Assembly: GCA_031366005.1 (NCBI GenBank) | Contig: JANLZB010000064.1 | Coordinates: forward strand, 1-46,607 | Source: JANLUX01 sp031366005 | GTDB lineage: Bacteria; Bacteroidota; Bacteroidia; AKYH767-A; OLB10 | Direction: 5' to 3' | DNA: 46,607 nucleotides | Part shown: positions 1 to 7,892 of the stretch, piece after piece | Layout: every line of letters starts with the position of its first letter | Position numbering within the stretch: the stretch's first letter is position 1 | Made by a program: the position numbers and the translations under genes | Notes under the pieces: generated by a model | What the model was told of the DNA's origin: nothing | Databases searched by the model: none | What the model saw: only the letters and a program-made list of their open reading frames with translations

Positions 1-486
1 CTGGAAGATCGACATGATCTCAGCAAAATAAAACCAAGAATTTCAGCAACTACGCTTCCCAAGCCAAAGCCTGCTCCAGCGGCTATTAAATTACCCGAAC
101 CAACAAATACCAGCAAGGAAAAATTTCAGATGGAATTTGAATTACGGTCATCACGAAGTATTTTATTTTATTATCTGAGTGATTCAAGCGGTCTTGCTGG
201 TTGGTTTGCTGATGATGTATATGAAAAAGAAGGACGATTCACATTTACGTGGGAGGGCAGTGAACAGGTTGCCAAACGTGTGGCTGTGCAGGATAATACA
301 TTAATTCGCTTTCAGTGGGAAACAGAAACTGATGGAACTTATTTTCAGTTTGAAATAAAAGAAGATGATATCACCGGTGACATCGCTTTAATAATTACCG
401 ATTGGGCAAATCCGGGAGAGAGAGATTCCAACAGCAAACTTTGGGAATCGCAGGTTTTAAATCTTCGCCAACTGATAGGGAGTTAA
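1..486 (+). CDS. START-like domain protein, 5' end outside the window
   Basis: The reading frame is open from base 1, so the gene may begin before the window. From residue M at base 130 the protein matches the small START-like (AHSA1/polyketide-cyclase fold) proteins common in Bacteroidota: a hydrophobic helix-grip start, GLAGWFADDV, FTFTWEGSEQ, then IRFQWE and the ending LWESQVLNLRQLIGS. These proteins are presumed to bind a small hydrophobic ligand; the ligand is unknown. Upstream of M130 the frame continues for 43 residues with a lysine/proline/alanine-rich linker (KPKPAPAAIKLPEP). This suggests either a longer protein with another N-terminal part, or a stand-alone gene starting at 130 in a chance open frame. 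The linker composition favours a real extension. Confidence 0.75.
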   Translation: MEDRHDLSKIKPRISATTLPKPKPAPAAIKLPEPTNTSKEKFQMEFELRSSRSILFYYLSDSSGLAGWFADDVYEKEGRFTFTWEGSEQVAKRVAVQDNTLIRFQWETETDGTYFQFEIKEDDITGDIALIITDWANPGERDSNSKLWESQVLNLRQLIGS

Positions 487-493
487 ATTATTT

Positions 494-569
494 GTTTACG
501 GTTTACAGTTTACGGTTTACGGTTGTCGCGCGTCAGCCAACTGTAAACCGTAAACTGTAAACAGTAAAC
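494..569. repeat. GTTTAC heptamer hairpin
   Basis: Tandem seven-base units GTTTAC(A/G) form the left arm (494-525). The right arm (538-569) is its inverted copy, pairing at 30 of 32 positions across a 12-base GC-rich loop. It fills nearly the whole gap between the START-like gene and the carboxyltransferase gene. Related units recur at 2216-2338 and 46585-46607. It could end transcription of the first gene or be a selfish repeat; no T-run follows. Confidence 0.85.
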
Positions 570-580
570 TAAATTTCACA

Positions 581-2209
581 ATGAACATCGAATTCAATAA
601 AAACGAGGATGGCTTAAAAACTTTGCTCAGCCATCTGCAGCATAAGTTAACCAAAGTTTATTTGGGAGGTGGAAAGAAAAATGCAGAGAAACAACGTGAG
701 AAAGGAAAACTTTTAGCACGTGAGCGCATTGCTTATTTATTAGATCCTGACAAACCTCAGATCGAAATAGGTGCTTTAGCCGCTGATGGTATGTACGAAG
801 ATGTGGGTGGATGTCCTTCTGCCGGTGTAGTTGTTATCATCGGGTACATACAATCTCGTCAATGTATTGTGGTTGCCAATGATGCAACGGTAAAGGCAGG
901 TGCGTGGTTTCCCATGACTGCAAAAAAGAATTTACGTGCGCAGGAAATCTCAATGGAGAATCGTTTACCTATCGTTTACCTGGTTGACAGTGCCGGGGTT
1001 TTTCTTCCAATGCAGGATGAAATATTTCCTGATAAAGAACATTTCGGTCGCATTTTCAGAAACAATGCTGTGATGTCATCAATGGGAATTATTCAGGTTG
1101 CCGCAATTATGGGAAGTTGTGTTGCCGGTGGTGCTTACTTACCTATCATGAGTGATGAGGCAATGATTGTTGACAAAACAGGTTCAGTATTTCTCGCAGG
1201 TTCCTATCTTGTTAAATCTGCTATAGGTGAAGATATTGATAACGAGACACTAGGTGGCGCAACTACACAAAGTGAAATCTCCGGTGTAACAGATAATAAA
1301 TTTCCTGATGATAAAAGTTGCCTTGATTACATAAGAAATATTTTTTCTAAGCTTGGTCGTTTGCCTGATGCTGGGTTTGATCGTATCACTCCATCCAAAC
1401 CAAAGAAGGACGAGAAAGAAATTTTTGGAATTATTCCTACCGAGCGCGACAAGCAATTTGATATGCATGAAATTATTTACCGTTTGGTGGATGACTCAGC
1501 TTTTGATGAATACAAAGCGTTATATGGACAAAGTATTATTTGTGGAACTGCACGTATTGATGGCTGGGCTATAGGTATCGTTGCCAATCAACGTAAGGTG
1601 GTGAAAAGTAAAAAAGGTGAAATGCAGTTTGGCGGAGTTATTTATTCTGACTCTGCTGATAAGTCAGCACGTTTCATTATGAATTGCAACCAGCGAAAAA
1701 TACCTTTGGTTTTTTTGCAGGATGTAACAGGTTTTATGGTAGGGTCACGTTCAGAGCAAGGTGGTATTATTAAGGATGGAGCGAAGATGGTGAATGCCAT
1801 GGCAAATTCTGTTGTTCCTAAATTCACTGTGATCCTCGGCAATTCCTACGGAGCCGGAAATTATGCAATGTGTGGCAAAGCTTATGATCCACGTTTGATA
1901 GTTGCTTGGCCTACAGCACAGCTTGCAGTGATGAGTGGAAGTGCTGCTGCAAAAACTTTGTTGCAGATACAGGTAAGCACCATGAAAGCCCAGGGTAAAG
2001 AAGTAACCAAAGAAGAAGAAAATGATTTGTTGAAAACCATAACTGATCGTTACAACGCTCAGATTTCTCCTTACTATGCAGCAGCACGTTTATGGGTGGA
2101 TGCTATCATTGATCCTTTGGAAACAAGAAAACATATTTCAATGGGAATTGAAATGGCAAACCATGCACCGATTGAGAAAAAATATAATGTGGGAGTGATT
2201 CAGACGTAA
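581..2209 (+). CDS. Acyl-CoA carboxylase carboxyltransferase (beta) subunit, MccB/PccB-like
   Basis: This 542-residue protein is a crotonase-fold carboxyltransferase that moves the carboxyl group from carboxybiotin to an acyl-CoA. N-terminal GGGKKNAEKQREKGKLLARE and the run LVDSAGVFLPMQDEIFPD, then VAAIMGSCVAGGAYLPIMSD and ETLGGATTQSEISGVTD, are typical of methylcrotonyl-CoA/propionyl-CoA carboxylase beta subunits. The methylcrotonyl type fits best (FLPMQDEIFPDKEHFGRIF). The C-terminal domain has FLQDVTGFMVGSRSE and ILGNSYGAGNYAMCGKAYDP for the second half of the active site. No biotin carboxylase/biotin carrier subunit lies next to it. The biotin ligase at 17459-18214 could biotinylate its partner. 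The substrate (leucine degradation or propionate) cannot be fixed from sequence alone. Confidence 0.9.
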   Translation: MNIEFNKNEDGLKTLLSHLQHKLTKVYLGGGKKNAEKQREKGKLLARERIAYLLDPDKPQIEIGALAADGMYEDVGGCPSAGVVVIIGYIQSRQCIVVANDATVKAGAWFPMTAKKNLRAQEISMENRLPIVYLVDSAGVFLPMQDEIFPDKEHFGRIFRNNAVMSSMGIIQVAAIMGSCVAGGAYLPIMSDEAMIVDKTGSVFLAGSYLVKSAIGEDIDNETLGGATTQSEISGVTDNKFPDDKSCLDYIRNIFSKLGRLPDAGFDRITPSKPKKDEKEIFGIIPTERDKQFDMHEIIYRLVDDSAFDEYKALYGQSIICGTARIDGWAIGIVANQRKVVKSKKGEMQFGGVIYSDSADKSARFIMNCNQRKIPLVFLQDVTGFMVGSRSEQGGIIKDGAKMVNAMANSVVPKFTVILGNSYGAGNYAMCGKAYDPRLIVAWPTAQLAVMSGSAAAKTLLQIQVSTMKAQGKEVTKEEENDLLKTITDRYNAQISPYYAAARLWVDAIIDPLETRKHISMGIEMANHAPIEKKYNVGVIQT

Positions 2210-2215
2210 TTTGTT

Positions 2216-2338
2216 GTTTACAGTTTACAATTTATGGTTTACAGTTTACGGTTTACGGTTTACAGTTTCCTGACTCACGAAATGAATAACTGTCAACTGT
2301 CAACTATTAAGTCAACTCTCAACTTAAACCGTAAATTA
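2216..2338. repeat. Degenerate GTTTAC heptamer repeat block
   Basis: The space between the convergent carboxyltransferase and kinase genes holds seven to eight heptamers of the GTTTAC(A/G) type (2216-2269). A run of complementary-type units (CTGTCAA, CTTAAAC, CGTAAAT) follows at 2287-2338. The arms are less well matched than in the copy at 494-569, so this looks like an older member of the same family. It may serve as a bidirectional terminator. Confidence 0.75.
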
Positions 2339-2340
2339 TC

Positions 2341-3462
2341 CTAAGCAATTACAGTTTCTAACTTAAATGGAATCGTAAAATAAAAAGTAGATCCTTTTCC
2401 TACTTCGCTTTTCACACCGATATTTCCACCGTGCGCTTCAATTACTTTTTTTGCAATCGTTAATCCAAGCCCTGTACTTTTTTCTCCGGCTGTGCTTTTT
2501 ACACTTGTCTTTTTGAATGGAATAAAAACGTGTTCAATTTCTTTTTCCGGAATGCCTTGGCCCTGGTCAATTACTGAAAACTGAATGTTATCATCTTTCA
2601 TTTCAGCAACAATTTCAATGTTGGTATTTGCTATTGAGTATTTAATAGCGTTACTCACTAAATTATTTAAAACCTGCATCATCTGCATGGCATCCATTTT
2701 CACAGGTTTCAATTCTGCTGATGCACTATAAAAGAGGTTAATTTTTTTCTGCTGTGCTGCCAACCTGTTTTCATTTATGGTACGTGTTATGATATCAATC
2801 ACATTGTGTTCTTTCAACTGCAGCTCCATTTTGCCTGATTCTATTTTTGAAACATCCAGCAAATTATTTAACATAGAAATCATTTGCGTGCCTGTATCAA
2901 TAATTAAATTCAAGTATTCTTTATGGTCTGATGAAAGATTTTCTTTGCATTCATCATTTAAGAATCCAGCCAAGGTGATAATGTTACCTAATGGATTTCT
3001 TAAATCGTGTGAAGCAACTCCAAGAAAATAATTTTTTTCTTCATTGAGTTTGGCAAGCGCTTCGTTTTTTTGTTCCAGTTCTTGTTGCTGGTTATAAATG
3101 CATAGAAGCGTATTTACTTTCGCTCTTGTGATTTCAATATCCAATGGCTTAAAAAGATAATCCACAGCTCCTTCTTCAAGTCCTTGCAGCATATATTTTT
3201 TTTCTTTACTGATAGCAGTAACAAAAAGTATAGGAATTTTTTTTGTCCGTTTGGTTGATTTCAACATGTGCGCCACTTCAAAGCCATCCATTTCCGGCAT
3301 TTGTACATCAAGCAGAATTAAAGAAAGATCTTCGTTAAACGCAATCTTCAATGCTTCCTGTCCTGATCCTGCTTTAATAATGATGCGATTATCTTCGGCT
3401 AACATACTCTCAAGTGAATAGAGATTTTCGGGCCGGTCATCTACTATTAGAATTTTGTTCAT
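2341..3462 (-). CDS. Receiver-histidine kinase hybrid (REC-HisKA-HATPase)
   Basis: This 373-residue cytoplasmic protein has no signal or membrane segment. Residues 1-120 are a receiver domain with acidic pair D8-D9, phospho-acceptor D52 (LILLDVQMPEMDG), T82 and K105 (DYLFKPLD). A short coiled linker (QQQELEQKNEALAKLNEEK) leads to a HisKA domain with the phosphorylated histidine H152 in VASHDLRNPLG. It ends in an ATPase domain with an N-box (NNLVSNAIKYS), DQGQGIP and a GLGL lid. The receiver-first order without a sensor domain suggests its kinase is controlled by phosphorylation from another kinase. No partner response regulator is adjacent, so its target is unknown. Confidence 0.93.
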   Translation of the reverse strand: MNKILIVDDRPENLYSLESMLAEDNRIIIKAGSGQEALKIAFNEDLSLILLDVQMPEMDGFEVAHMLKSTKRTKKIPILFVTAISKEKKYMLQGLEEGAVDYLFKPLDIEITRAKVNTLLCIYNQQQELEQKNEALAKLNEEKNYFLGVASHDLRNPLGNIITLAGFLNDECKENLSSDHKEYLNLIIDTGTQMISMLNNLLDVSKIESGKMELQLKEHNVIDIITRTINENRLAAQQKKINLFYSASAELKPVKMDAMQMMQVLNNLVSNAIKYSIANTNIEIVAEMKDDNIQFSVIDQGQGIPEKEIEHVFIPFKKTSVKSTAGEKSTGLGLTIAKKVIEAHGGNIGVKSEVGKGSTFYFTIPFKLETVIA

Positions 3463-3542
3463 ACTTAAATTTCTGTTTTGGATATGGGTTAACTGGTGCT
3501 TATACCTTCATTTCAATTGAAAGGTTTCATTTTTTTTATTTG

Positions 3543-3612
3543 TGATGCTAACGAAGCAAGCATCTCTTAAGTTGAGGGAATGTTTAAAGAGATGCTTCCT
3601 TCGTAAGCATGA
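3543..3612. repeat. REP-like palindrome (AGATGCTTCCTTCGTAAGCAT type)
   Basis: The left arm 3543-3570 and right arm 3584-3612 pair over about 25 of 28 positions, with a loop of about 13 bases. This is the size and form of bacterial REP palindromes mobilised by RAYT transposases. It lies between the 3' end of tamL and the start of the kinase gene (both minus strand). No RAYT gene is in the window. Confidence 0.75.
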
Positions 3613-3626
3613 CAAACGAATAAGTA

Positions 3627-5963
3627 TCAGAACGGATAACCGATGCCGAAGTTAATTATGGTATCATTCAGATGATTTTTTGAAGCAACCCAGCGCTCGC
3701 CAATTGGCTTTGCAGGATTCTTTAATTTTTGTGCTGCATCCAAACGGATAATAAAAAATGTAAAATCAAAACGTAACCCCAAACCAGCACCAAGGGCTAT
3801 TTCATCAATGAATGTAGAACTGTTAAATGCTCCTCCGGGTCTGTTTTCATCCGGTTTTACTAACCAGATATTTCCTGCATCCACAAAGGTGGCGCCCTTC
3901 AGTTTCCTGAAGATATCAAAACGATACTCTACATTACCCGTCATTTTTATCTCACCATTTTTTTCAAATCGCTGATCATCTGAATAAGTTCCGGGCCCTA
4001 ATTGTCTTGCTCTCCATGCACGCATATCATTTGATCCTCCTGAATAAAAACTTTTTTCAAAAGGCATAATGGTTGAATTTTGATAAGCAAGACCAATACC
4101 TGCGGCAACCCGATATACGAGCTGACTCGATTGATTGAAGACTTCGTAAAAACGAATATCAAAATCAGGTCTGAAATACTGTGCAAACGGAACTCCGAAC
4201 AACGTAAAGTTTTCTCCGTTCTCCGGCTTTTTATTTTGAATCTTATTGGCAAGCCATATTGAATTTCCTGCGAACTCAAGATTTAATTTGAAATAAGCAT
4301 GATTGTGTACTCTGAATAAATCCTGGTTATTAAAAATAAATGTATAACGCCCGTTGGTGATCAGCTGATCATCATAACTTTTTATTAATGCAGGATCTCC
4401 TAAATCCAACAACTTCTGCTCGAATGCAGGTTGCAGATTCACTTTCACAAAGTTGATCTCTGCAGGATAAACAAAATGCCTCACACGGTTATTCTGCTTC
4501 CATGAATAAGAATACGAAAGGTTTGTAAGAGTGCGTATATACTCAAGCCGCTGCTGGTGATTGTAAGCGCTTGAAAAATTTGTAGTAGGATTTGAATAAA
4601 CATAATCTTTAGACAAACGAAAAGGAATTAAAAATCTTGGTATAGCAATTGAAACTTCGGGACCTATTTCATAAGCGTTAAAGAAAGGAAGCTTGGTTTG
4701 ATTTTCCAGTGTAGTATCAGCAAATAACAGTTGCCTTTCTAATCCTGCTTTTAATTTTACCTCAAGCAACTCACTTCCTTTAAAAATGTTTTTGTTACGA
4801 TAGCTGATGTTTATTGGTATACCGATATTTCCACCGCTATATGTTCCTTCTAACTCCAGCTTATAATCCTGCCTTGCAGAAGGAGTCAGTAATATTTCGC
4901 AATCCAATTGATGTGTGTTCGGATCAACATCTTTTGCAAGTGAGTATTTTATATTAATAAACTTAAAATTATCAAGGTCCTGCAAATGCCTGTAAGTATC
5001 TTCAAGGTCTGCCTGGCGGAAAGGCGAGCCAGGTTTAATAAACACATGACGCACCAGCAAATTAGGTTTGTAAAGCAACGTATGAGTTGAATACATAAAA
5101 GTGTAATCTCCGCTCAGTAACGTATCACGTGGTATAATATCATGTTTGCTTATTGGATCATAATCAGTTTGGATATACACTTTGCGAATGGTGTATGGTT
5201 GAAATGGCAATCCTGATTTCACAGAGATGGTATCATCCTGCGGATTGGTAGTTTCTTTACTGATCAATAAATAAACATCAGCCTGGTTTGATTGCAGGCT
5301 GGTATCTATCGAAGATGAAATGTATTGCTGGTTGAAAAAATAATATCCCTTATTTTTAAGTATCGTATTTATTCTGTCACGTTCCTTTTGCAGAATACCG
5401 GCATCATAATTATTTCCGGTTTTTATGAGTGTGTTTGTTGTATCTGCCAACACAATTTGTTCAACCGCATAGTCTGCAATCTGGTAACGTATGTTTCTGA
5501 ATTTATAAGGATCACCGGATTTTATTTCGTACAATACATTTACTTTTTTGCGATGCTTATAAAAAATAGTGTCAGTAACAGAAGCATTGAAATATCCTTT
5601 GTTTTGCATAAATATTTTCAACTGCATTCTTGATTTTTCAGTCAGCAACGTATCCAGCTTCACAGGAGCTTCTCCGATGGTGCGCTTCACCCAGTTTTTA
5701 AATCTGGTTTCCTTACCGGTGTTTGCCAGGTTATAAATGCCGAGATGAAAACGAAACACACCAAGGATTTTCCTGTTTGGTTTTTGCTTGATGATTGCAG
5801 TGGCCTGCTCACGTAATTCAGAACGGTCGGTTTTTATAATATTTTTGTTAAGCAGGTATTCAGAATCATTTAACTTTTTTACAGCGCTGCAACCTGATAA
5901 AAAGAGAATGGCTGAAAAAAATAAAAGAAGGTATTTATAGGACTTCAGCCTGTAATTGCTCAT
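3627..5963 (-). CDS. tamL: TamL-type BamA-family outer-membrane lipoprotein
   Basis: 778 residues. The N-terminus is a lipoprotein signal, with LFLSGC placing the lipid-bearing cysteine at C25, followed by AVKKLNDSEYLLNKN. This start is characteristic of the Bacteroidota TamL, a BamA/TamA relative that inserts outer-membrane proteins. POTRA-type repeats occupy roughly residues 60-370. A 16-strand-type beta barrel follows with long aromatic-rich strands, SFYSGGSNDMRAWRARQLGPG near the usual conserved Gly-Arg loop, and a terminal Phe (INFGIGYPF). Known TamL proteins work with a TamB partner, which is not adjacent here. A GC-rich stem CCTGGC/GCCAGG at 5012-5033 lies inside the coding region. The gene is divergent from trmH with an S23 gene between them. 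Confidence 0.9.
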   Translation of the reverse strand: MSNYRLKSYKYLLLFFSAILFLSGCSAVKKLNDSEYLLNKNIIKTDRSELREQATAIIKQKPNRKILGVFRFHLGIYNLANTGKETRFKNWVKRTIGEAPVKLDTLLTEKSRMQLKIFMQNKGYFNASVTDTIFYKHRKKVNVLYEIKSGDPYKFRNIRYQIADYAVEQIVLADTTNTLIKTGNNYDAGILQKERDRINTILKNKGYYFFNQQYISSSIDTSLQSNQADVYLLISKETTNPQDDTISVKSGLPFQPYTIRKVYIQTDYDPISKHDIIPRDTLLSGDYTFMYSTHTLLYKPNLLVRHVFIKPGSPFRQADLEDTYRHLQDLDNFKFINIKYSLAKDVDPNTHQLDCEILLTPSARQDYKLELEGTYSGGNIGIPINISYRNKNIFKGSELLEVKLKAGLERQLLFADTTLENQTKLPFFNAYEIGPEVSIAIPRFLIPFRLSKDYVYSNPTTNFSSAYNHQQRLEYIRTLTNLSYSYSWKQNNRVRHFVYPAEINFVKVNLQPAFEQKLLDLGDPALIKSYDDQLITNGRYTFIFNNQDLFRVHNHAYFKLNLEFAGNSIWLANKIQNKKPENGENFTLFGVPFAQYFRPDFDIRFYEVFNQSSQLVYRVAAGIGLAYQNSTIMPFEKSFYSGGSNDMRAWRARQLGPGTYSDDQRFEKNGEIKMTGNVEYRFDIFRKLKGATFVDAGNIWLVKPDENRPGGAFNSSTFIDEIALGAGLGLRFDFTFFIIRLDAAQKLKNPAKPIGERWVASKNHLNDTIINFGIGYPF

Positions 5964-6027
5964 ACTTGAATCTGCGTAAAAATAACACTATCCAGTTATT
6001 GTATGGATTCTATTAAGCCAGCATTTA

Positions 6028-6543
6028 TTTGGTTATTGGTTTATTGGTTTCAAGTTTTAGTTTTTCAGTTTTAAGTTTTAGTTTTACAGTTAGTAGGAAA
6101 TCTTAAATTATGGCAACAGGATTAGATAATCTTTGGATTTATAAATTAGCAGAAGACCTTGAAATTAAAGTTCACGAGGTGACAAAAAAGTTTCCAAAAG
6201 ATGAAATTTTCAGAAGCATAGATCAATTAAGGCGCTCTTCCGCATCCACATCTAATAATATAGCAGAAAGCTATCACAAAAAATCCATCAAAGAAAAAGA
6301 AAGATTCCTTACAATATCCAAAGGTGAAGCAGAAGAAACCAAAAGAAATATTATTAAATCTGCCCGAAAAAAATTTATTTCAGATGATATTGCGGATGAA
6401 ATTGCAGGACAATATACCACTCTTCTAAAAGGAACAAATGCCTATATCCATTTTCTTAAACTGAATGATTTGCAGAACCAAAAACCCATTCAACCATAAC
6501 TGCTAACTATTTAACTAAAACCAATAACAAAAAACCAATAACA
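6028..6543 (+). mobile_element. Candidate S23 cassette with nested inverted repeats
   Basis: The S23 gene is bracketed by inverted repeats. The inner arms 6075-6093 and 6503-6521 pair at 16 of 19 positions. The outer arms carry multiple copies of GGTTATT/GGTTTATT (6028-6050) and their complement AACCAATAAC (6518-6543). RNA from this segment would fold into a long stem with the ORF in the loop, as in the intervening sequences of 23S rRNA genes that carry the same protein family. That it is or was mobile is an inference. Confidence 0.5.
6110..6499 (+). CDS. Four-helix-bundle protein of the S23 (23S rRNA intervening sequence) family
   Basis: 129 residues, nearly all helical. The hallmarks of the S23/IVP family are present: LWIYKLAEDLEIKVHEVTK at the start, FPKDEIFRSIDQLRRSSASTSNNIAESY in the middle (the strongly conserved DQLRRS..S...NIAE block), then EKERFLTISKGEAEETK. 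The fold assembles into pentameric bundles in known members and is related to the Avd accessory protein of diversity-generating retroelements. No reverse transcriptase or 23S rRNA gene is near, so this is a stand-alone copy. Its function is unknown; nucleic-acid binding is suspected for the family. The flanking inverted repeats suggest it travels with its own cassette. Confidence 0.9.
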   Translation: MATGLDNLWIYKLAEDLEIKVHEVTKKFPKDEIFRSIDQLRRSSASTSNNIAESYHKKSIKEKERFLTISKGEAEETKRNIIKSARKKFISDDIADEIAGQYTTLLKGTNAYIHFLKLNDLQNQKPIQP

Positions 6544-6583
6544 AAAAATTGAATGTGTTATTTATCTGCTGAAGTGACTTTAT

Positions 6584-7357
6584 ATGATTTCTAAAAACAC
6601 TTTGAGTTTTGTGCGCTCGCTGCACCAGAAAAAATACCGTGCTGAACATCAGCTTTTCCTTGTGGAAGGAGCGAAGATGGTGGAAGAATTATTAAGGTCT
6701 GATTTCATCATTCACTCATTGTATGCGAGTGATAAATGGGATGCCGGCAAACTTTCACCAAAAAATAAAAGATTGTTAACAACAGTTACTGATAAAGTGC
6801 TTGAACAGTTAAGCGTTTTAAAAACTGCTAACCAGGTGATAGCTGTTGTTTTCATGCGTGAAATAAAAATTAAAAATGAATTAGAACAGAAATATTATTT
6901 GGCACTTGATCATATCAGCGATCCCGGAAACATGGGAACCATTTTAAGAATTGCTGATTGGTTTGGTATAGATGAGATATTTTATTCAAAAGAAAGTGTT
7001 GAACTATACAATCCCAAAGTGGTGCAGGCAACCATGGGAAGTCTTTTCAGAATTAAAGCTTATGAAGTGGACCTGGAAGCAATGCTTGAACTCAACAAAC
7101 AAAAATTTCAGTTGCCAGTAATCGGAACTGTGTTAAATGGCAAAAACATATTTGAACAGAAACTTCCTACTTCAGCAATATTAATGATTGGTAATGAGAG
7201 CAGGGGAATCAATCCTCAGTTACAAAAATATTTTACACTTCCTGTTTCCATTCCTTCGTTCAATAATAATTTTGAAAGTGCAGAATCATTGAACGCTGCT
7301 GTTGCAACAGGGATAGTTTGTGCGGAGATAAAAAGGCAACAAAGTTCATCTATTTAA
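6584..7357 (+). CDS. TrmH/SpoU-family RNA 2'-O-methyltransferase
   Basis: 257 residues. The N-terminal 75 residues form the SpoU substrate-binding domain (SFVRSLHQKKYRAEHQLFLV). The knotted SAM-binding domain follows with all three motifs: motif 1 N116 and R122 in DPGNMGTILRIADWFG, motif 2 IGNESRGI (N204, E205), and motif 3 ESLNAAVA with N237. It should methylate a ribose 2'-OH in rRNA or tRNA; the target base cannot be told. It is divergent from tamL, an arrangement I recall in related genomes. Its stop codon lies 6 bases before the DUF6934 gene. A 96-bp piece of its 3' part (7151-7246) recurs at 9477-9572. Confidence 0.92.
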   Translation: MISKNTLSFVRSLHQKKYRAEHQLFLVEGAKMVEELLRSDFIIHSLYASDKWDAGKLSPKNKRLLTTVTDKVLEQLSVLKTANQVIAVVFMREIKIKNELEQKYYLALDHISDPGNMGTILRIADWFGIDEIFYSKESVELYNPKVVQATMGSLFRIKAYEVDLEAMLELNKQKFQLPVIGTVLNGKNIFEQKLPTSAILMIGNESRGINPQLQKYFTLPVSIPSFNNNFESAESLNAAVATGIVCAEIKRQQSSSI

Positions 7358-7363
7358 AAAAGT

Positions 7364-7801
7364 ATGAATGTCGAACCGTACTCATTAGGAACAAATGATG
7401 AGCATACAATTTATGTTTTTACCAGTTCAGGTCCTAAAGGAGAAATCGTAAAAGGTGTGGCTTATAGTCTCATTGAAGATGAAACAGATACTTATAATCT
7501 TGGCTTAGGTGACTGGAAAGACGGGAAACTGGATGATAAAAGCCGAACAAATAATGGTGATGTTGATAAGGTTCTATTAATTGTAGCAGAAACCGCAAGG
7601 GATTTTTTGCAAATGTATCCTACATATAAAATAACTTTTAAGGGGAATACATATCCAAAGCATAGATTATATAGGAGAAAGATTTCTGTTTATTTAGAAG
7701 AAATAAAAGAAGAATATAAAGTTGTAGGATGGAAGGATAATAAATGGTGCGATTATGAATCCGATACTGATTATGAAAGGTACTTGATTGCTAACAAATA
7801 A
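7364..7801 (+). CDS. DUF6934-family protein of unknown function
   Basis: 145 residues, soluble. The pattern FTSSGPKGEIVKGVAYS, then YNLGLGDWKDGKLDDKSRTNNGDVDKVLLIVAETARDFL, MYPTYKITFKGNT and HRLYRRKISVYLEEI follows the DUF6934 family of Bacteroidota as I know it (SxGPKGxIxK, YNLxxGD, NNGDxxKVLxTV, RxRLYR). The role of the family is not established to my knowledge. It follows trmH by 6 bases and could be read from the same transcript. A 58-residue basic ORF follows, and the pair has the size relation of a two-gene addiction module, though nothing else shows this. Confidence 0.8.
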   Translation: MNVEPYSLGTNDEHTIYVFTSSGPKGEIVKGVAYSLIEDETDTYNLGLGDWKDGKLDDKSRTNNGDVDKVLLIVAETARDFLQMYPTYKITFKGNTYPKHRLYRRKISVYLEEIKEEYKVVGWKDNKWCDYESDTDYERYLIANK

Positions 7802-7847
7802 TTTAATGAAAGACATATCAATTATTGCAATATTATATGGATCCTTC

Positions 7848-7879
7848 TTGTTATTTTATTCTAAAAGGTATTATATTTG
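7848..7879 (+). promoter_or_regulatory. Bacteroidota-type promoter for the 58-aa ORF
   Basis: A -33-type TTG (7848-7850) is followed after 21 bases by an exact -7 box TATATTTG (7872-7879). The ATG of the small ORF is 13 bases further on, so the leader would be very short. Confidence 0.5.
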
Positions 7880-7892
7880 TATTGGCTAAACA

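Noticed and set aside
6110..6499. Avd-like accessory gene of a diversity-generating retroelement
   Set aside because: No reverse transcriptase, template repeat or variable repeat in the window; the S23 type fits better.
7806..7889. 27-codon frame (MKDISIIAILYGSFLLFYSK...) between the DUF6934 gene and the 58-aa ORF
   Set aside because: A membrane-like peptide is possible, but it spans the promoter of the next ORF and nothing else supports it.
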